This document shows, piece by piece, positions 1-8,670 of a stretch of 64,000 bases of DNA; position 1 is the stretch's first letter, and every line of letters starts with the position of its first letter. Under the pieces are notes generated by a model that was given only the letters and a program-made list of their open reading frames with translations, was not told where the DNA came from and ran no database searches. This DNA is from Svornostia abyssi (GTDB lineage Bacteria > Actinomycetota > Thermoleophilia > Solirubrobacterales > Solirubrobacteraceae). The DNA lies in NCBI GenBank assembly GCA_024666565.1, contig CP088295.1, forward strand, positions 3,472,001-3,536,000. The letters run 5' to 3'. A program made the translations under genes and the position numbers.

Positions 1-1046
1 CGCGTCTGGTCCTTCGTCGACCGCGTCAGCAGCCGGGCGCGCGGCACCTTCCACTGGAAGTCCGGCGAGTCGGTCACCGACGCGCGCAGACGGCCCTGCG
101 GGGTCAGGTCCTCCTCGCGGACCTTCATGACGCCGGTCTCGTCCTCGTCCTCGTCCTCCTCGTCGTCCTCGTCGTCGGGGATGACCTCGTCGATCGGGTC
201 AGGGACCGGGAGTTCGAGCTGGGGAGCCTCGTCCTCGTCGTGCTGCGGGTCGGGCTCGTCCTCGGTGGTCTCACCGAACAGGTCGGGGAAGCGGCGCGCC
301 CCGTCCAGCGTGGGCGCGGGCGCCTCGACGTGCGTGGCACGCACGATGGGCTCCTCGTCCTCGGGCTCCGGCGGCACCATGGTCGGCTCGTCATCGCCCG
401 GCGGCGTCGCCGTGCGGGGCGAGCGCGTAGGCACCGGGACGGCTGTGCGGATGACGCGGGTGGTGTCCGCCACCGACGTCGACGTCGCGCGCACCACGCC
501 CGCGACGGATGCGCCGGTGAGCAGGAGGATGCCGGCCAGCAGCAGGAAGACGGCGATGACGTGCGCGCCCGCGAAGCCGAGACCCTGAACCGTCACCCAC
601 AGCAGCGCTTCGCCAAGGAGCCCGCCGGCCTGGCGGTACTCGTCGGCGTTCCACCAGCCGGGCCGGTCTCCCGGACCGAGCCCGAACGTGCCGGCCGCGA
701 AACACAGGGCGAGCGCGAGCGCCAGGCAGATTCCGCCGGCGCGGATCGGACGGACGCTCGGCAGCACCGGGCGCAGGACGAGCACGGCGCCGGTCGCGAC
801 CACGAACACCGGGACGACGTACGCCAGTTCGCCCACGAGGGCACGGAGCCCGTCGATGACGCCCTCCCCCACGACCCCGCCGTCCCAGGCGAGGTACAGC
901 GGGAAGGCGAGCAGCACACCGACGGCGACGAGGCCGAGCCCGAGCAGGTCGAGCTGGCGCTGTTCGAGCGCAGGCAGCCGAAACGCGGTCGGCGATGAGC
1001 GTCGTGCGCGAGCACGGCGACGGGCGGGCTGACGTCGGGCTGCCAT
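1..1046 (-). CDS. ftsK: DNA translocase FtsK, N-terminal part (runs off the left edge)
   Basis: The reading frame opens with ATG after an AAGGAC-like ribosome site and stays open to the window edge, so only about 348 N-terminal residues are present. After an Arg-rich start there are about four hydrophobic segments (roughly residues 30-55, 75-95, 105-120 and 155-180), the membrane anchor layout of FtsK/SpoIIIE. An Asp/Glu-rich linker follows (about 230-320, including a long DDEDDEEDEDEDE-type run). The motor and gamma domains would lie outside the window. FtsK pumps chromosomal DNA through the closing septum. The N-terminus alone is weakly conserved, but the anchor-plus-acidic-linker layout and the nearby rnj/dapA genes, a common neighbourhood, support the call. 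Divergent from the cupin gene. Confidence 0.8.
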   Translation of the reverse strand, partial: MAARRQPARRRARARRSSPTAFRLPALEQRQLDLLGLGLVAVGVLLAFPLYLAWDGGVVGEGVIDGLRALVGELAYVVPVFVVATGAVLVLRPVLPSVRPIRAGGICLALALALCFAAGTFGLGPGDRPGWWNADEYRQAGGLLGEALLWVTVQGLGFAGAHVIAVFLLLAGILLLTGASVAGVVRATSTSVADTTRVIRTAVPVPTRSPRTATPPGDDEPTMVPPEPEDEEPIVRATHVEAPAPTLDGARRFPDLFGETTEDEPDPQHDEDEAPQLELPVPDPIDEVIPDDEDDEEDEDEDETGVMKVREEDLTPQGRLRASVTDSPDFQWKVPRARLLTRSTKDQT

Positions 1047-1109
1047 GTCCTTCGAACCCCGATTCGCCGGGGGTGGCGCGATCCCTGCCCGATCGGATAG
1101 ACCCCGGGC

Positions 1110-1601
1110 ATGGCCAACCTGCACCACCCCGACTACGACGAGCTGCGCGACCATGACGGATTCCGAGCCCTGCGCGCCCGCGTCGGCCGGCAGCTGGGCA
1201 CCCGGCGGCTGGGGATCAGCCAGTGGGAGCTGCCGCCGGGCGAGGCCGCGTACCCGTACCACCTGCACCTCGGCGAGGAAGAGCTGCTCATCGTCCTGAG
1301 CGGCACCCCCGCACTGCGTGACGCCGGCGGATGGCGCCGGCTGGCCCAGGGAGAGATCGTGAGCTTCCTCGCCGGCCCCGACGGCGGGCACCAACTGCTG
1401 AACGACACGGACGGCCCCGTGCGCTTCCTGGCGATCAGCACGAACGGCCAGCCGGACATCGTCCTGTACCCCGACGAAGGCAAGGTCTGCGCGGCCGACA
1501 GGGCGCCCGAGGGCGACATCCACCGGTGGTTCTTCCGCCTCGCTGACGAGGTCGGCTACAACGCCGGAGTCGAGCCGCCGACCCCGCCATCTAGCATCTA
1601 G
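1110..1601 (+). CDS. Cupin-domain protein
   Basis: A 163-residue single-domain cupin. The first metal-binding motif is visible as HLHLGEEEL (residues about 51-59), followed by the Gly-rich turn and a second motif around GGHQLLN (about 92-98). It has no signal peptide or membrane segment, so it is probably cytosolic. Small stand-alone cupins of this type bind a metal and act as isomerases, dioxygenases or sugar-binding proteins; nothing here fixes the substrate. The stop codon ends two bases before the response-regulator ATG, so it may be cotranscribed with that two-component pair, which would be its only functional hint. Confidence 0.8.
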   Translation: MANLHHPDYDELRDHDGFRALRARVGRQLGTRRLGISQWELPPGEAAYPYHLHLGEEELLIVLSGTPALRDAGGWRRLAQGEIVSFLAGPDGGHQLLNDTDGPVRFLAISTNGQPDIVLYPDEGKVCAADRAPEGDIHRWFFRLADEVGYNAGVEPPTPPSSI

Positions 1602-1603
1602 TC

Positions 1604-2284
1604 ATGAGCGAACGCCCTGCCCGCGTGCTGGTGGTCGAGGACGACGAGGAGATCGTCCAGGTTCTGCAGCGCTCGCTGCGCCTCGAGGGCTATGAGGTCC
1701 GGGCGAGTCTCGACGGCGAATCCGCCCTCGCCGACGCTGATTCCTTCTCTCCTGATCTCGTCGTGCTCGACCTCGGCCTGCCGCTCGTCGACGGCATCGA
1801 CGTGGCGCGGCGCCTGCGCGAGCGCGGGGATGTCCCGATCCTGATGCTCACGGCGCGCGATGGCGTCGAGCAGCGCGTCGAGGGCCTTGACGCCGGTGCC
1901 GACGACTACCTCGTCAAGCCGTTCGAGCGCCAGGAGCTGCTCGCCCGCATGCGCGCGCTGCTGCGCCGCCGCCCGCCGCGCGGGAGCGCCTCGCTCGTCG
2001 TCTCCGACCTGTCCCTGAACCCCGACACCCACGAGGTCAAGCGCGGTGAGCGCGACATCGAGCTGACGCAGCGCGAGTTCGAGCTGCTCGAGTACCTCAT
2101 GCGCAACGAGCGGATCGTCGTGCCGCGCCAGCGCCTCCTCGAGGAGGTCTGGGGCTACGACCCGTTCGCCACCACGAACACCATCGAGGTGTTCGTCTCC
2201 AATCTGCGACGCAAGCTGGAAGCCGAAGATGAGCCGCGTCTCCTCCACACGATCCGCGGCGCGGGCTACGTTCTCCGCGCCTAG
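1604..2284 (+). CDS. OmpR/PhoB-family response regulator (MprA-like)
   Basis: 226 residues: receiver domain (about 8-118) followed by a winged-helix DNA-binding domain (about 130-225). The acidic pocket is VVEDDEE, the phospho-acceptor Asp lies in DLVVLDLGLP, and the conserved Lys is in DDYLVKPF. The C-terminal domain has the typical ELTQREFELLEYL and EVFVSNLRRKLE signatures of the Trans_Reg_C family. It is followed, with overlap, by a sensor kinase gene, so the two form one two-component system. In actinobacteria the closest architecture is MprA/PrrA-type; the stimulus is not visible from sequence. Confidence 0.93.
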   Translation: MSERPARVLVVEDDEEIVQVLQRSLRLEGYEVRASLDGESALADADSFSPDLVVLDLGLPLVDGIDVARRLRERGDVPILMLTARDGVEQRVEGLDAGADDYLVKPFERQELLARMRALLRRRPPRGSASLVVSDLSLNPDTHEVKRGERDIELTQREFELLEYLMRNERIVVPRQRLLEEVWGYDPFATTNTIEVFVSNLRRKLEAEDEPRLLHTIRGAGYVLRA

Positions 2285-3681
2285 ACGCTGGCCGATCCGC
2301 TGGCGGCTCGCCGGCGGATCCGCGCTGCTGACGTTCGTCATCCTCTGCGGATTTGCGATCGCGGTCGGCACGCTCACCACCCAGCGCATCCGAGAGGACT
2401 TCGACCGCCAAGTGCGCGACGCGGCGGAGCGGCTGGCCGAGAACGCCGTCCCCGAGTTCAACCAGGACCCGTTCACGGGCGAGCTCTCCTACCGCGGTAT
2501 CGGGATCAACCTCGACACGTACGCGCAGTCCCCCCACCGGATTCGTCCGCGTCCTCACCGAGGACGGAAGGGAGCTCAGGAGCAGCGTCGGGGCACCCGA
2601 CGTCGGCGTCCCGCAGACGCGCACCGTCGAGGACCGCGGCTACCTCATCGAGACCCGGCGCGTGGCCCTCCCCGCGCCGCTCACGGGCGGCTCTGTCCTC
2701 GTCCAGTACGGCCGCCCACTGGCCGAAGTGGACGACACCATCAACCGCGTGAAGCTGTTCCTGCTCGGCGGTGTCCTCATGGGTGCCGGGCTCGCACTCG
2801 TCGCGGGGCTGATGACCGCACGCCGCGCCATGGCGCCCGTCGCCGGGCTCACGAGCACCGCGCGCGAGATCGAGCAGACCCGCGACCCCGCGCTGCGCAT
2901 GCCGATCCCCGAGGCTGATGACGAGGTCGCCGAGCTGGCCCGCACCCTCGAGGACATGCTGCACGCGCTCGACGCCTCGCGCAACGAGACCGTGGCCGCG
3001 CTGAAGCGCCAGCGCGAGTTCGTCGCCGACGCCTCGCACGAGCTGCGGACGCCGCTCACGAGCGTGCTGGCGAACCTCGAGCTGCTCTCCGAGACGCTCG
3101 AGGGCGAGCGCCGCGAGGCCGCGGACTCGGCGCTGCGCTCATCCCAGCGCATGCGCCGCCTCGTTGCCGACCTCCTGCTGCTCGCGCGCGCCGACGCCGC
3201 TCGCGAGGCCCCGCACGAGCCCACCGACATCGCCCGCGTCGTCGTGGAAGCCGCCTCGGAGCTTGGTCCCGTGTCCGAGGACCACGAGCTCGAAGTCGAC
3301 GCCCAGCCGGCGATCGTCGACGGTTCCCGTGACGAGCTGCACCGGCTCGTGCTGAACCTCATGCAGAACGCCGTCGCGCACACCCCGGCGGGCACCCACA
3401 TCCACGCTGCCGTGCGCGGCGAGGACGGCATCGTGACCGTCGTGGTGGAGGACGACGGGCCCGGCATCCCCCCGGAGCTGCGCGACCGCGTCTTCGAGCG
3501 CTTCGTCCGCGGCGGCGGCGACCGTGGAGGGAAGTCCTCCGGCCTCGGCCTGGCGATCGTCCGCGCCGTGGCGGAATCGCACGGCGGCCGCGTCAGCGTG
3601 CAGTCACCGACGATGAATGGCGACGGACCGGCTCACGGCACGCGCTTCACCGTGACGCTGCCCGCCTCGTCGATGGCCTGA
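2229..3681 (+). CDS. Sensor histidine kinase, frame broken by one extra C
   Basis: Membrane sensor kinase paired with the upstream regulator, whose 3' end it overlaps by 56 bases; the ATG is the nearest usable start. The N-terminal part (TM1 about residues 28-52, then an extracytoplasmic stretch) is in one frame. The rest (second TM, HAMP, HisKA with the phospho-acceptor His in DASHELRTPL, N box NLMQNAVAH, G1 DDGPGIPPE, G2 GLGLAIVRAV) is in another. The switch falls in a run of six C at 2530-2535. Removing one C gives a continuous protein of 483 residues with YAQSPTGFVRVL at the join. No stop interrupts either half near the site. I read this as a single-base sequence error, or less likely a real frameshift. 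Confidence 0.88.
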
Positions 3682-3690
3682 CGCCGCGCC

Positions 3691-5355
3691 TCAGACCTCG
3701 ACGACGACCGGCAGCACCATGGGACGGCGCTTGATCCGCTCGTAGACGAACTGCGCGAGGTCGTCGTGCAGGACCTGCTGGAGGAGGTCGATCTCGCGGA
3801 TCTCCTCCTTCGCGGCCTTCTCGATCGAGTCGTCGACCGCGTCGCGGATGTCGTCGATGAGCTGCTCGGCCTCCTCCTTGAAGGAGACGCCGCGGAAGAT
3901 GACCTCGGGATCGGCGACCGACGAGCCGTCCTGCTCGCTGATCGTCGCGACGACGACGAAGATGCCGTCGGCCGACAGCATGCGCCGGTCGCGCAGCGCG
4001 ACGTCGGCGACGTCGCCGATGTCCATGCCGTCGACGAAGATCATGCCCGACTGCACCGGCTCGCCCCAGCGCGCGCCCTTGGCGTCGATCTCCAGCGGCA
4101 GGCCGTTCTCGCCGCGGAAGATGTTCTCCTCCGGAACGCCGACCGCCTCGGCGAGCTCGCCGTGCAGCCGGATGCGCTTGTGGTCGCCGTGGAACGGCAT
4201 GACGTACTCGGGCTGCGTGAGGTTCAGCATGAGCTTGATCTCCTCCGCGTAGCCGTGGCCGGAGGCGTGGATCGGCGCGTCACGCGTGGTGACGACGTCG
4301 CAGCCGATCTGGTGCAGGCGGTCGATCGTCTCGTTGATCGCACGCTCGTTGCCCGGGATCGGCGTGGCGCTGAAGACGACGGTGTCGCCCTGGCGCAGCT
4401 CGACCTGCGGGTGATCGCGGTGCGCCATGCGCCGCAGGGCCGAGAGCGGCTCGCCCTGGGACCCGGTGGAGATCACGACGAGCTTGTGGTCCGGCCAGTC
4501 GTCGATCTCGCGCGGCTGGACGAGGATGCCCTCGGGCAGATCGATGTGGCCGAGCGACTTGCCGATGTTCGTGTTCTTCTTCATCGACCGCCCGATGAGC
4601 GCGACCTTGCGCCCGAGGCCGGCGGCGGCGTCGACGACCTGCTGCACACGGTGGATGTTCGACGCGAAGCACGTGACGACGATGCGGCCCTCACAGCGGG
4701 CGAAGACCTCCTCGAGCTTCGGCCCGACGACCGCCTCGGACAGCGCCCAGCCGGGACGGTCCGCGTTGGTGGAGTCGCCGCAGAGCAGGAGCAGCCCGTC
4801 GCGGCCCAGCTCGGCGAGCCGGGCCATGTCGGCGGGGCCGCCGTCGACCGGCGTCTGATCGAACTTGTAGTCGCCGGTGATGAGCACGGTGCCGAGCTCG
4901 GTCGTCACGGCGACAGCGGACGCGTCCGGGATCGAGTGCGTCATGTGGATGAGCTCGATCGAGAACGGGCCGGCGTCGAACGGCTCGCCGGGCTTGGTGT
5001 CGACGAGGTCGACGTCCTTCAGGCGGTGCTCGTCGAGCTTGCTGCGCGCCATCGCCATCGTGAGGGGCCGGCCGTAGATCGGCGGGGACTCGCCGCCCAG
5101 CTCACGCAGCACGAACGGCAGCGCCCCCAGGTGATCCTCGTGGCCGTGGGTGATGACGATCGCCTCGATGTCGTCGACCCGGTCGCGCAGGTACGCGAAG
5201 TCGGGGAGCACGAGGTCGATGCCCATCATCTCGGCCGTCGGGAAGCGCAGCCCCGCGTCGACCAGCACGATCCGGTCCTCGTACTCGAGGACCGTCATGT
5301 TCTTTCCGATCTCGCCCAGCCCACCGAGGGGCAGGACGCGCAGCGTGCCGCTCAA
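3691..5355 (-). CDS. rnj: Ribonuclease J
   Basis: 554 residues, the usual length for RNase J, a metallo-beta-lactamase/beta-CASP nuclease with 5'-to-3' exo- and endonuclease activity in RNA turnover. The zinc-binding motif is HGHEDHLGAL (about residues 71-80), with further ligands in THSIPDA and GDYKFD, and a beta-CASP domain in the middle. The C-terminal domain carries the usual dimerisation segment. The start is TTG, overlapping the dapA stop by four bases (TTGA), so translation is probably coupled to dapA. The dapA-rnj pair is a common actinobacterial arrangement. Its stop faces the kinase gene with only nine bases between them. Confidence 0.95.
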   Translation of the reverse strand: MSGTLRVLPLGGLGEIGKNMTVLEYEDRIVLVDAGLRFPTAEMMGIDLVLPDFAYLRDRVDDIEAIVITHGHEDHLGALPFVLRELGGESPPIYGRPLTMAMARSKLDEHRLKDVDLVDTKPGEPFDAGPFSIELIHMTHSIPDASAVAVTTELGTVLITGDYKFDQTPVDGGPADMARLAELGRDGLLLLCGDSTNADRPGWALSEAVVGPKLEEVFARCEGRIVVTCFASNIHRVQQVVDAAAGLGRKVALIGRSMKKNTNIGKSLGHIDLPEGILVQPREIDDWPDHKLVVISTGSQGEPLSALRRMAHRDHPQVELRQGDTVVFSATPIPGNERAINETIDRLHQIGCDVVTTRDAPIHASGHGYAEEIKLMLNLTQPEYVMPFHGDHKRIRLHGELAEAVGVPEENIFRGENGLPLEIDAKGARWGEPVQSGMIFVDGMDIGDVADVALRDRRMLSADGIFVVVATISEQDGSSVADPEVIFRGVSFKEEAEQLIDDIRDAVDDSIEKAAKEEIREIDLLQQVLHDDLAQFVYERIKRRPMVLPVVVEV

Positions 5356-6212
5356 GACGTGACGCCCTCAAGCAGGCCGACGGACTGCAGGCCCCGGCGG
5401 ATGACACCGAGCTCCGTCTCCGAGGCTTCCACGAGCGGCAGGCGCAGCCCGCCGACGCGATGTCCGAGCATGTCCAGTGCCGCCTTGATCGGGATGGGGT
5501 TGGTCGTGACCGAGAGCGCCTCGAACAACGGCTGCAGCTCGGCGTTGATCTCGCTGCGGCGCGCCGGGTCGCTCACCATCTGCTGCATGCGGTCGCCCAC
5601 GATGTGGCTCGCGACGCAGATCCCGCCGGTGCCGCCCAGTTCGAGCGTGCGCAGGAGGCTCTCGTCGTCACCTGCGTACAGCTCGAGGCCGTCGACGAGC
5701 GCGAGGTTCGCGGCGTTCGCCTGCTTGACCGCGGCGACGTTGTCGAGCTGCGCCAGCTCTGCGAGCAGGTCGTTCGGCATGTCCGTGCCGGTCCGGCCCG
5801 GGATGTTGTAGAGCACGATCGGCTTGTCCGTGGCGCGTGAGACCTCGGCGTAGTGGCGCAGGATCCCGCGGCGATTGGGCCGGTTGTAGTACGGCGTGAC
5901 CACCAGCACGGCGTCGGCGCCCAGCTCGGTCGCGCGCTCGGTGAGGTGGCAGGCGTGGCGGGTGTCGTTCGACCCGGTGCCCGCGATGACCGTGGTGCCC
6001 TCGGGGCGGTTCGCGCACGCGATCTCGATGACCCGCAGGTGCTCCTCGTCGGTGAGCGTGGGGGCCTCGCCCGTGGTGCCCATGGCGACGATCCCGTCCG
6101 AGCCGTGCTCGCACAGGTGCTGGTGCAGGGTCGTGAACGCCTCCTCGTCGACGCGCAGCTGCTCGTCGAACGGGGTGACGATGGCGGTGAGGATCGCTCC
6201 GAGGCCAGTCAT
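5352..6212 (-). CDS. dapA: 4-hydroxy-tetrahydrodipicolinate synthase
   Basis: 286 residues, a full-length TIM-barrel DapA that condenses pyruvate with aspartate semialdehyde, the first committed step of lysine/diaminopimelate synthesis. Visible signatures: GTTGEAPTL near residue 43, the proton-relay Tyr in VLYNIPGRTG, and the Schiff-base Lys in NVAAVKQAN. The chosen ATG begins MTGLGAILTAIVTPF, the usual N-terminus; the frame is open further upstream but that part is not DapA-like. It overlaps the rnj start by four bases. The partner enzyme dapB lies about 4 kb further along on the same strand. Confidence 0.95.
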   Translation of the reverse strand: MTGLGAILTAIVTPFDEQLRVDEEAFTTLHQHLCEHGSDGIVAMGTTGEAPTLTDEEHLRVIEIACANRPEGTTVIAGTGSNDTRHACHLTERATELGADAVLVVTPYYNRPNRRGILRHYAEVSRATDKPIVLYNIPGRTGTDMPNDLLAELAQLDNVAAVKQANAANLALVDGLELYAGDDESLLRTLELGGTGGICVASHIVGDRMQQMVSDPARRSEINAELQPLFEALSVTTNPIPIKAALDMLGHRVGGLRLPLVEASETELGVIRRGLQSVGLLEGVTS

Positions 6213-6250
6213 CCGGGTTCGGAGTATCGCAGCCTCGGAGCGATGAGCGA

Positions 6251-6649
6251 TTACCCGGCGAGCGGGTCGCCGCTCGTCATGGTCGGCGGGGCGTCGTCGG
6301 GCCGGTCCGTGCTGGGCGCGGCGGCCGGTCCGGGCGCCGGGGCGGGCGGCGGCGCAGGTGCGGGAGCCGGTGCCGGAGCGGGCGGCGGAGGCGGTGCGGC
6401 CGCTGCGGGCGCGTGCGGCGGCTCGGGGGCGCCGACCGTGGGCCCCGCGGGCGCGGGCGGCTCGCCGGTCCCGGGGGCGACGGGCGGGTCGCCGATCGGG
6501 CGGCCGTGCTGGTCGTACTGCACGACCGGGCCCTCCGAAGCCGGCGGCGTGCTGCCGCCCGACTGCATGTCGTTGAACTGCTTCTGCGCCTCGTCCATCT
6601 TGGCCTGCGCCTGCTCGGCCATCTTCTTCGCCTTGTCCATGAAGCCCAT
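6251..6649 (-). CDS. Small protein with helical head and Pro/Ala tail
   Basis: 132 residues. The first 30 or so form a charged amphipathic helix (MGFMDKAKKMAEQAQAKM) that could be a short coiled coil. From about residue 55 the protein becomes a Pro/Ala low-complexity tail (alternating PAPAPA stretches). No signal peptide or catalytic motif is visible and I do not recognise a named family. It lies 38 bases upstream of dapA on the same strand. The helical start resembles small actinobacterial proteins ahead of SHOCT- or forkhead-binding modules, but no such module is present. Confidence 0.6.
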   Translation of the reverse strand: MGFMDKAKKMAEQAQAKMDEAQKQFNDMQSGGSTPPASEGPVVQYDQHGRPIGDPPVAPGTGEPPAPAGPTVGAPEPPHAPAAAAPPPPPAPAPAPAPAPPPAPAPGPAAAPSTDRPDDAPPTMTSGDPLAG

Positions 6650-6715
6650 GGCGGTGGTCGTCTCCTCGTCGGGGGTCCCTCTCAGTCAACCGAGCGCGGC
6701 GGACGCGCGCAAGGG

Positions 6716-7148
6716 TCAGGCGGACGCGTGACCGACCTCGTGCGGGACATCCGCGGTCACATGGGTCACCGGCGCCCCGGTGAGCCGCTCGACGCGATGT
6801 GGCAGATCGATGCGCAACCACCGGGACACCGTGGCCGGCAGGGTGCACACGATGACCTCGTCGAACCGTTCGGGGTCCCAGACGGCCTCCACTGCCGCGA
6901 CCGGGTCGCCGTCGCCGAGCACGCCCTGCACCGCGACACCGGACTCGCGCAACCGCGTCGTCGCAGCGCGGAGGCGGCGGCGGCTCGCCCGCTGCGACCC
7001 GAGCGGGTCCCCCCACCTCCCAGGCCGCGGGCACGAGCAGCGTCACGCGGATCGGGCTGCGCGCCGCGCGGCGGAGCACGGCCTCGTAGAGCTCGTCGGT
7101 GTCGGCCGTCCGGTTGGCGACGACCAGCACGCTTTCGGACCAGGACAT
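6716..7148 (-). CDS. Small nucleotide-fold (universal-stress-like) protein, frame broken by one extra base
   Basis: The first part reads SESVLVVANRTADTDELYEAV and TLLVPAAWEVG. The last part, in another frame, reads PERFDEVIVCTLPATVSRWL and ends with VPHEVGHASA. A run of six C at 7009-7014 separates them; removing one gives a continuous 143-residue protein with WEVGDPLGSQ across the join. The alternating beta-strand/helix pattern with a terminal strand and VTHV resembles universal-stress/adenine-nucleotide alpha-hydrolase folds, including short stand-alone forms in actinobacteria. Function is unknown. The family assignment is inference; the broken frame is seen directly. Confidence 0.6.
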
Positions 7149-7202
7149 GACGTCCTCCTCTCCCGCAGACCGTACCGCGCGGTCGGGGAGCGGCTCAAGC
7201 GC

Positions 7203-7556
7203 CTACTGCCGGGGGCACCGCCGCTCGCGCAGCGCATCCGTGTACTGCCGTCCGACCCGTGGCTCGGCCAGGCGTGCACGTTCCCACAGCGTGATCACCA
7301 CCAGCTCCCCACGGGGCCGATCGTGCCGGCAGACGAAGAGGACATCCCGATCGACGAGGTCGGCCACGTACAGCGAACCCCGGGGTCCGTCTCCCCCGTC
7401 CGGTGGCGTGTCGGTGACGCGGCCGGCCTGCCACGCACGGCTCACGCGACCGGTGATCTCGGCTTTGGCGTCGAGCTCGCCGGTCCGTGCGGGCACGCGC
7501 TGGCGAAACCGCTCGGCGGCGTGATCGGTGATGGCGATGGTGACTGGCTCTGGCAC
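7203..7556 (-). CDS. Hypothetical protein
   Basis: 117 residues from a GTG start; the open frame extends further but becomes low-complexity upstream and would overlap the divergent aldolase gene. The sequence begins VTIAITDHAAERFRQRV, a His-x4-Arg-Phe-x2-Arg pattern seen in small toxin/phage-type DUF4258-like proteins, and ends with a strand-rich half containing DVLFVCRHDRP and ELVVITLWERA. I do not recognise a firm family. It is divergent from the threonine aldolase gene with a 23-base gap, so the two promoters must overlap or lie inside the coding regions. Confidence 0.5.
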   Translation of the reverse strand: MPEPVTIAITDHAAERFRQRVPARTGELDAKAEITGRVSRAWQAGRVTDTPPDGGDGPRGSLYVADLVDRDVLFVCRHDRPRGELVVITLWERARLAEPRVGRQYTDALRERRCPRQ

Positions 7557-7579
7557 GGAATGATCTACTTTGGCGGACC

Positions 7580-8602
7580 ATGGTCGATCTGCGCTCCGAC
7601 ACCGCGACGCGGCCCACGCCGCAGATGCGCGCCGCGATGGCGGCCGCGGAGGTCGGTGACGAGCAGCGGTTCGAGGATCCACAGGTCAACGCCCTGTGCG
7701 AGGGAGTGGCGGAGCTGCTCGGCCACGAGGCCGCCGTGTTCCTGCCCTCGGGTACGATGTGCAACGCGATCGCGTTTCGCGTCCACCTCGATCGCCCGGG
7801 CAGCGAGGTCATCCTGCACCGCACGTCGCACCCCGTGCTGTACGAGGGCGGACAGCCGGCGGCGTACTCGGCCGGCATGGTCTGCCCGCTCGACAGCGAC
7901 GACGGGACGTTCACCGGCGACGACGTACGCGCCGCGGTTCATGATCCCGGGAACCGGTACGCGCCGCGGTCGCGGCTGGTGAGCGTCGAGCAGACGACCA
8001 ACGAGCCCGGCGGGCGGATCTGGCCGCTCGAACGGATCGACGACGTGCTCGCCGCCGCCCGCGACCGCGGGTTGCGCACGCACCTCGACGGCGCGCGGCT
8101 CCTCAACGCCGTGGTCGCCACCGGCGTGTCCGCCGACCGATGGGCCTCCGGGTTCGACACGGCGTGGCTCGACTTCTCGAAGGGTCTCGGCGCGCCGATG
8201 GGTGCGTGCCTCGCGTCCTCGCGGGAGATCATCGAGGAGGCGTGGCGTCTGAAGCAGATGACCGGCGGTGCGCTGCGCCAGGCCGGCATCGTGGCCGCGG
8301 GGGCGCTGCATGCCCTCGAGCGGCATGTCGATCGCCTCGCCGACGATCACGCCCGCGCGAGGACGCTGGCTGACGGACTCGCCCAGCTGCCCGGCATCAC
8401 GATCGATCCCACGCTCGTGGAGACGAACATCGTGCGCTTCGACGTGGCGGACCCTCCCGCCTTCTGCGCCGAGCTCCGGGAGCACGGGGTGCTCATGGCG
8501 CCGCTGAACGCCACCATGGTGCGCGCGGTGACGCATCTCGACGTGGATGACGACGGGATCGACACGGCGCTGGTGGCAGCGTCGCGCATCGCCTCTGCCT
8601 GA
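7580..8602 (+). CDS. ltaE: Low-specificity L-threonine aldolase
   Basis: 340 residues, a fold-type I PLP enzyme that cleaves L-threonine/allo-threonine to glycine and acetaldehyde. The N-terminus MVDLRSDTATRPTPQMR is diagnostic of the family. The substrate/cofactor motifs FLPSGTMCNAIA and HLDGARLLNA are present, and the PLP-binding Lys is in WLDFSKGLGAP. Length is typical (330-350). It stands alone between divergent and convergent neighbours and is followed by a strong hairpin shared with the MerR gene that points at it. Confidence 0.93.
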   Translation: MVDLRSDTATRPTPQMRAAMAAAEVGDEQRFEDPQVNALCEGVAELLGHEAAVFLPSGTMCNAIAFRVHLDRPGSEVILHRTSHPVLYEGGQPAAYSAGMVCPLDSDDGTFTGDDVRAAVHDPGNRYAPRSRLVSVEQTTNEPGGRIWPLERIDDVLAAARDRGLRTHLDGARLLNAVVATGVSADRWASGFDTAWLDFSKGLGAPMGACLASSREIIEEAWRLKQMTGGALRQAGIVAAGALHALERHVDRLADDHARARTLADGLAQLPGITIDPTLVETNIVRFDVADPPAFCAELREHGVLMAPLNATMVRAVTHLDVDDDGIDTALVAASRIASA

Positions 8603-8613
8603 ACCGCGCCGAA

Positions 8614-8651
8614 CGGCAGATCGACGTCGCCAGGGCAACGTGGATCTGCCG
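8614..8651. terminator. Bidirectional terminator-like hairpin
   Basis: A long inverted repeat lies between the convergent ltaE and MerR-type genes. The outer arms CGGCAGATC/GATCTGCCG are perfect, followed by one G-G mismatch and a further ACGT/ACGT pairing, closing a 10-base loop. There is no T-tract on either side, as is usual for very GC-rich genomes. The position, just after one stop and ahead of the opposing stop, fits a shared terminator. Confidence 0.7.
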
Positions 8652-8670
8652 CTCACCGAGCCGGTCGCGT

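Noticed and set aside
127..588. Ser-rich forward frame over the FtsK region
   Set aside because: It is the complement of the Asp/Glu-rich FtsK linker; codons and composition fit a shadow, and the reverse frame shows FtsK membrane helices.
2530..2535. Programmed ribosomal frameshift in the sensor kinase
   Set aside because: The run has no slippery-heptamer context or downstream structure that I can see, and identical breaks occur in unrelated core genes, favouring sequence error.
3766..5811. 681-residue forward frame opposite rnj and dapA
   Set aside because: Shadow of RNase J: Asp/Val/Arg-rich with no domain, while the reverse strand has complete catalytic motifs.
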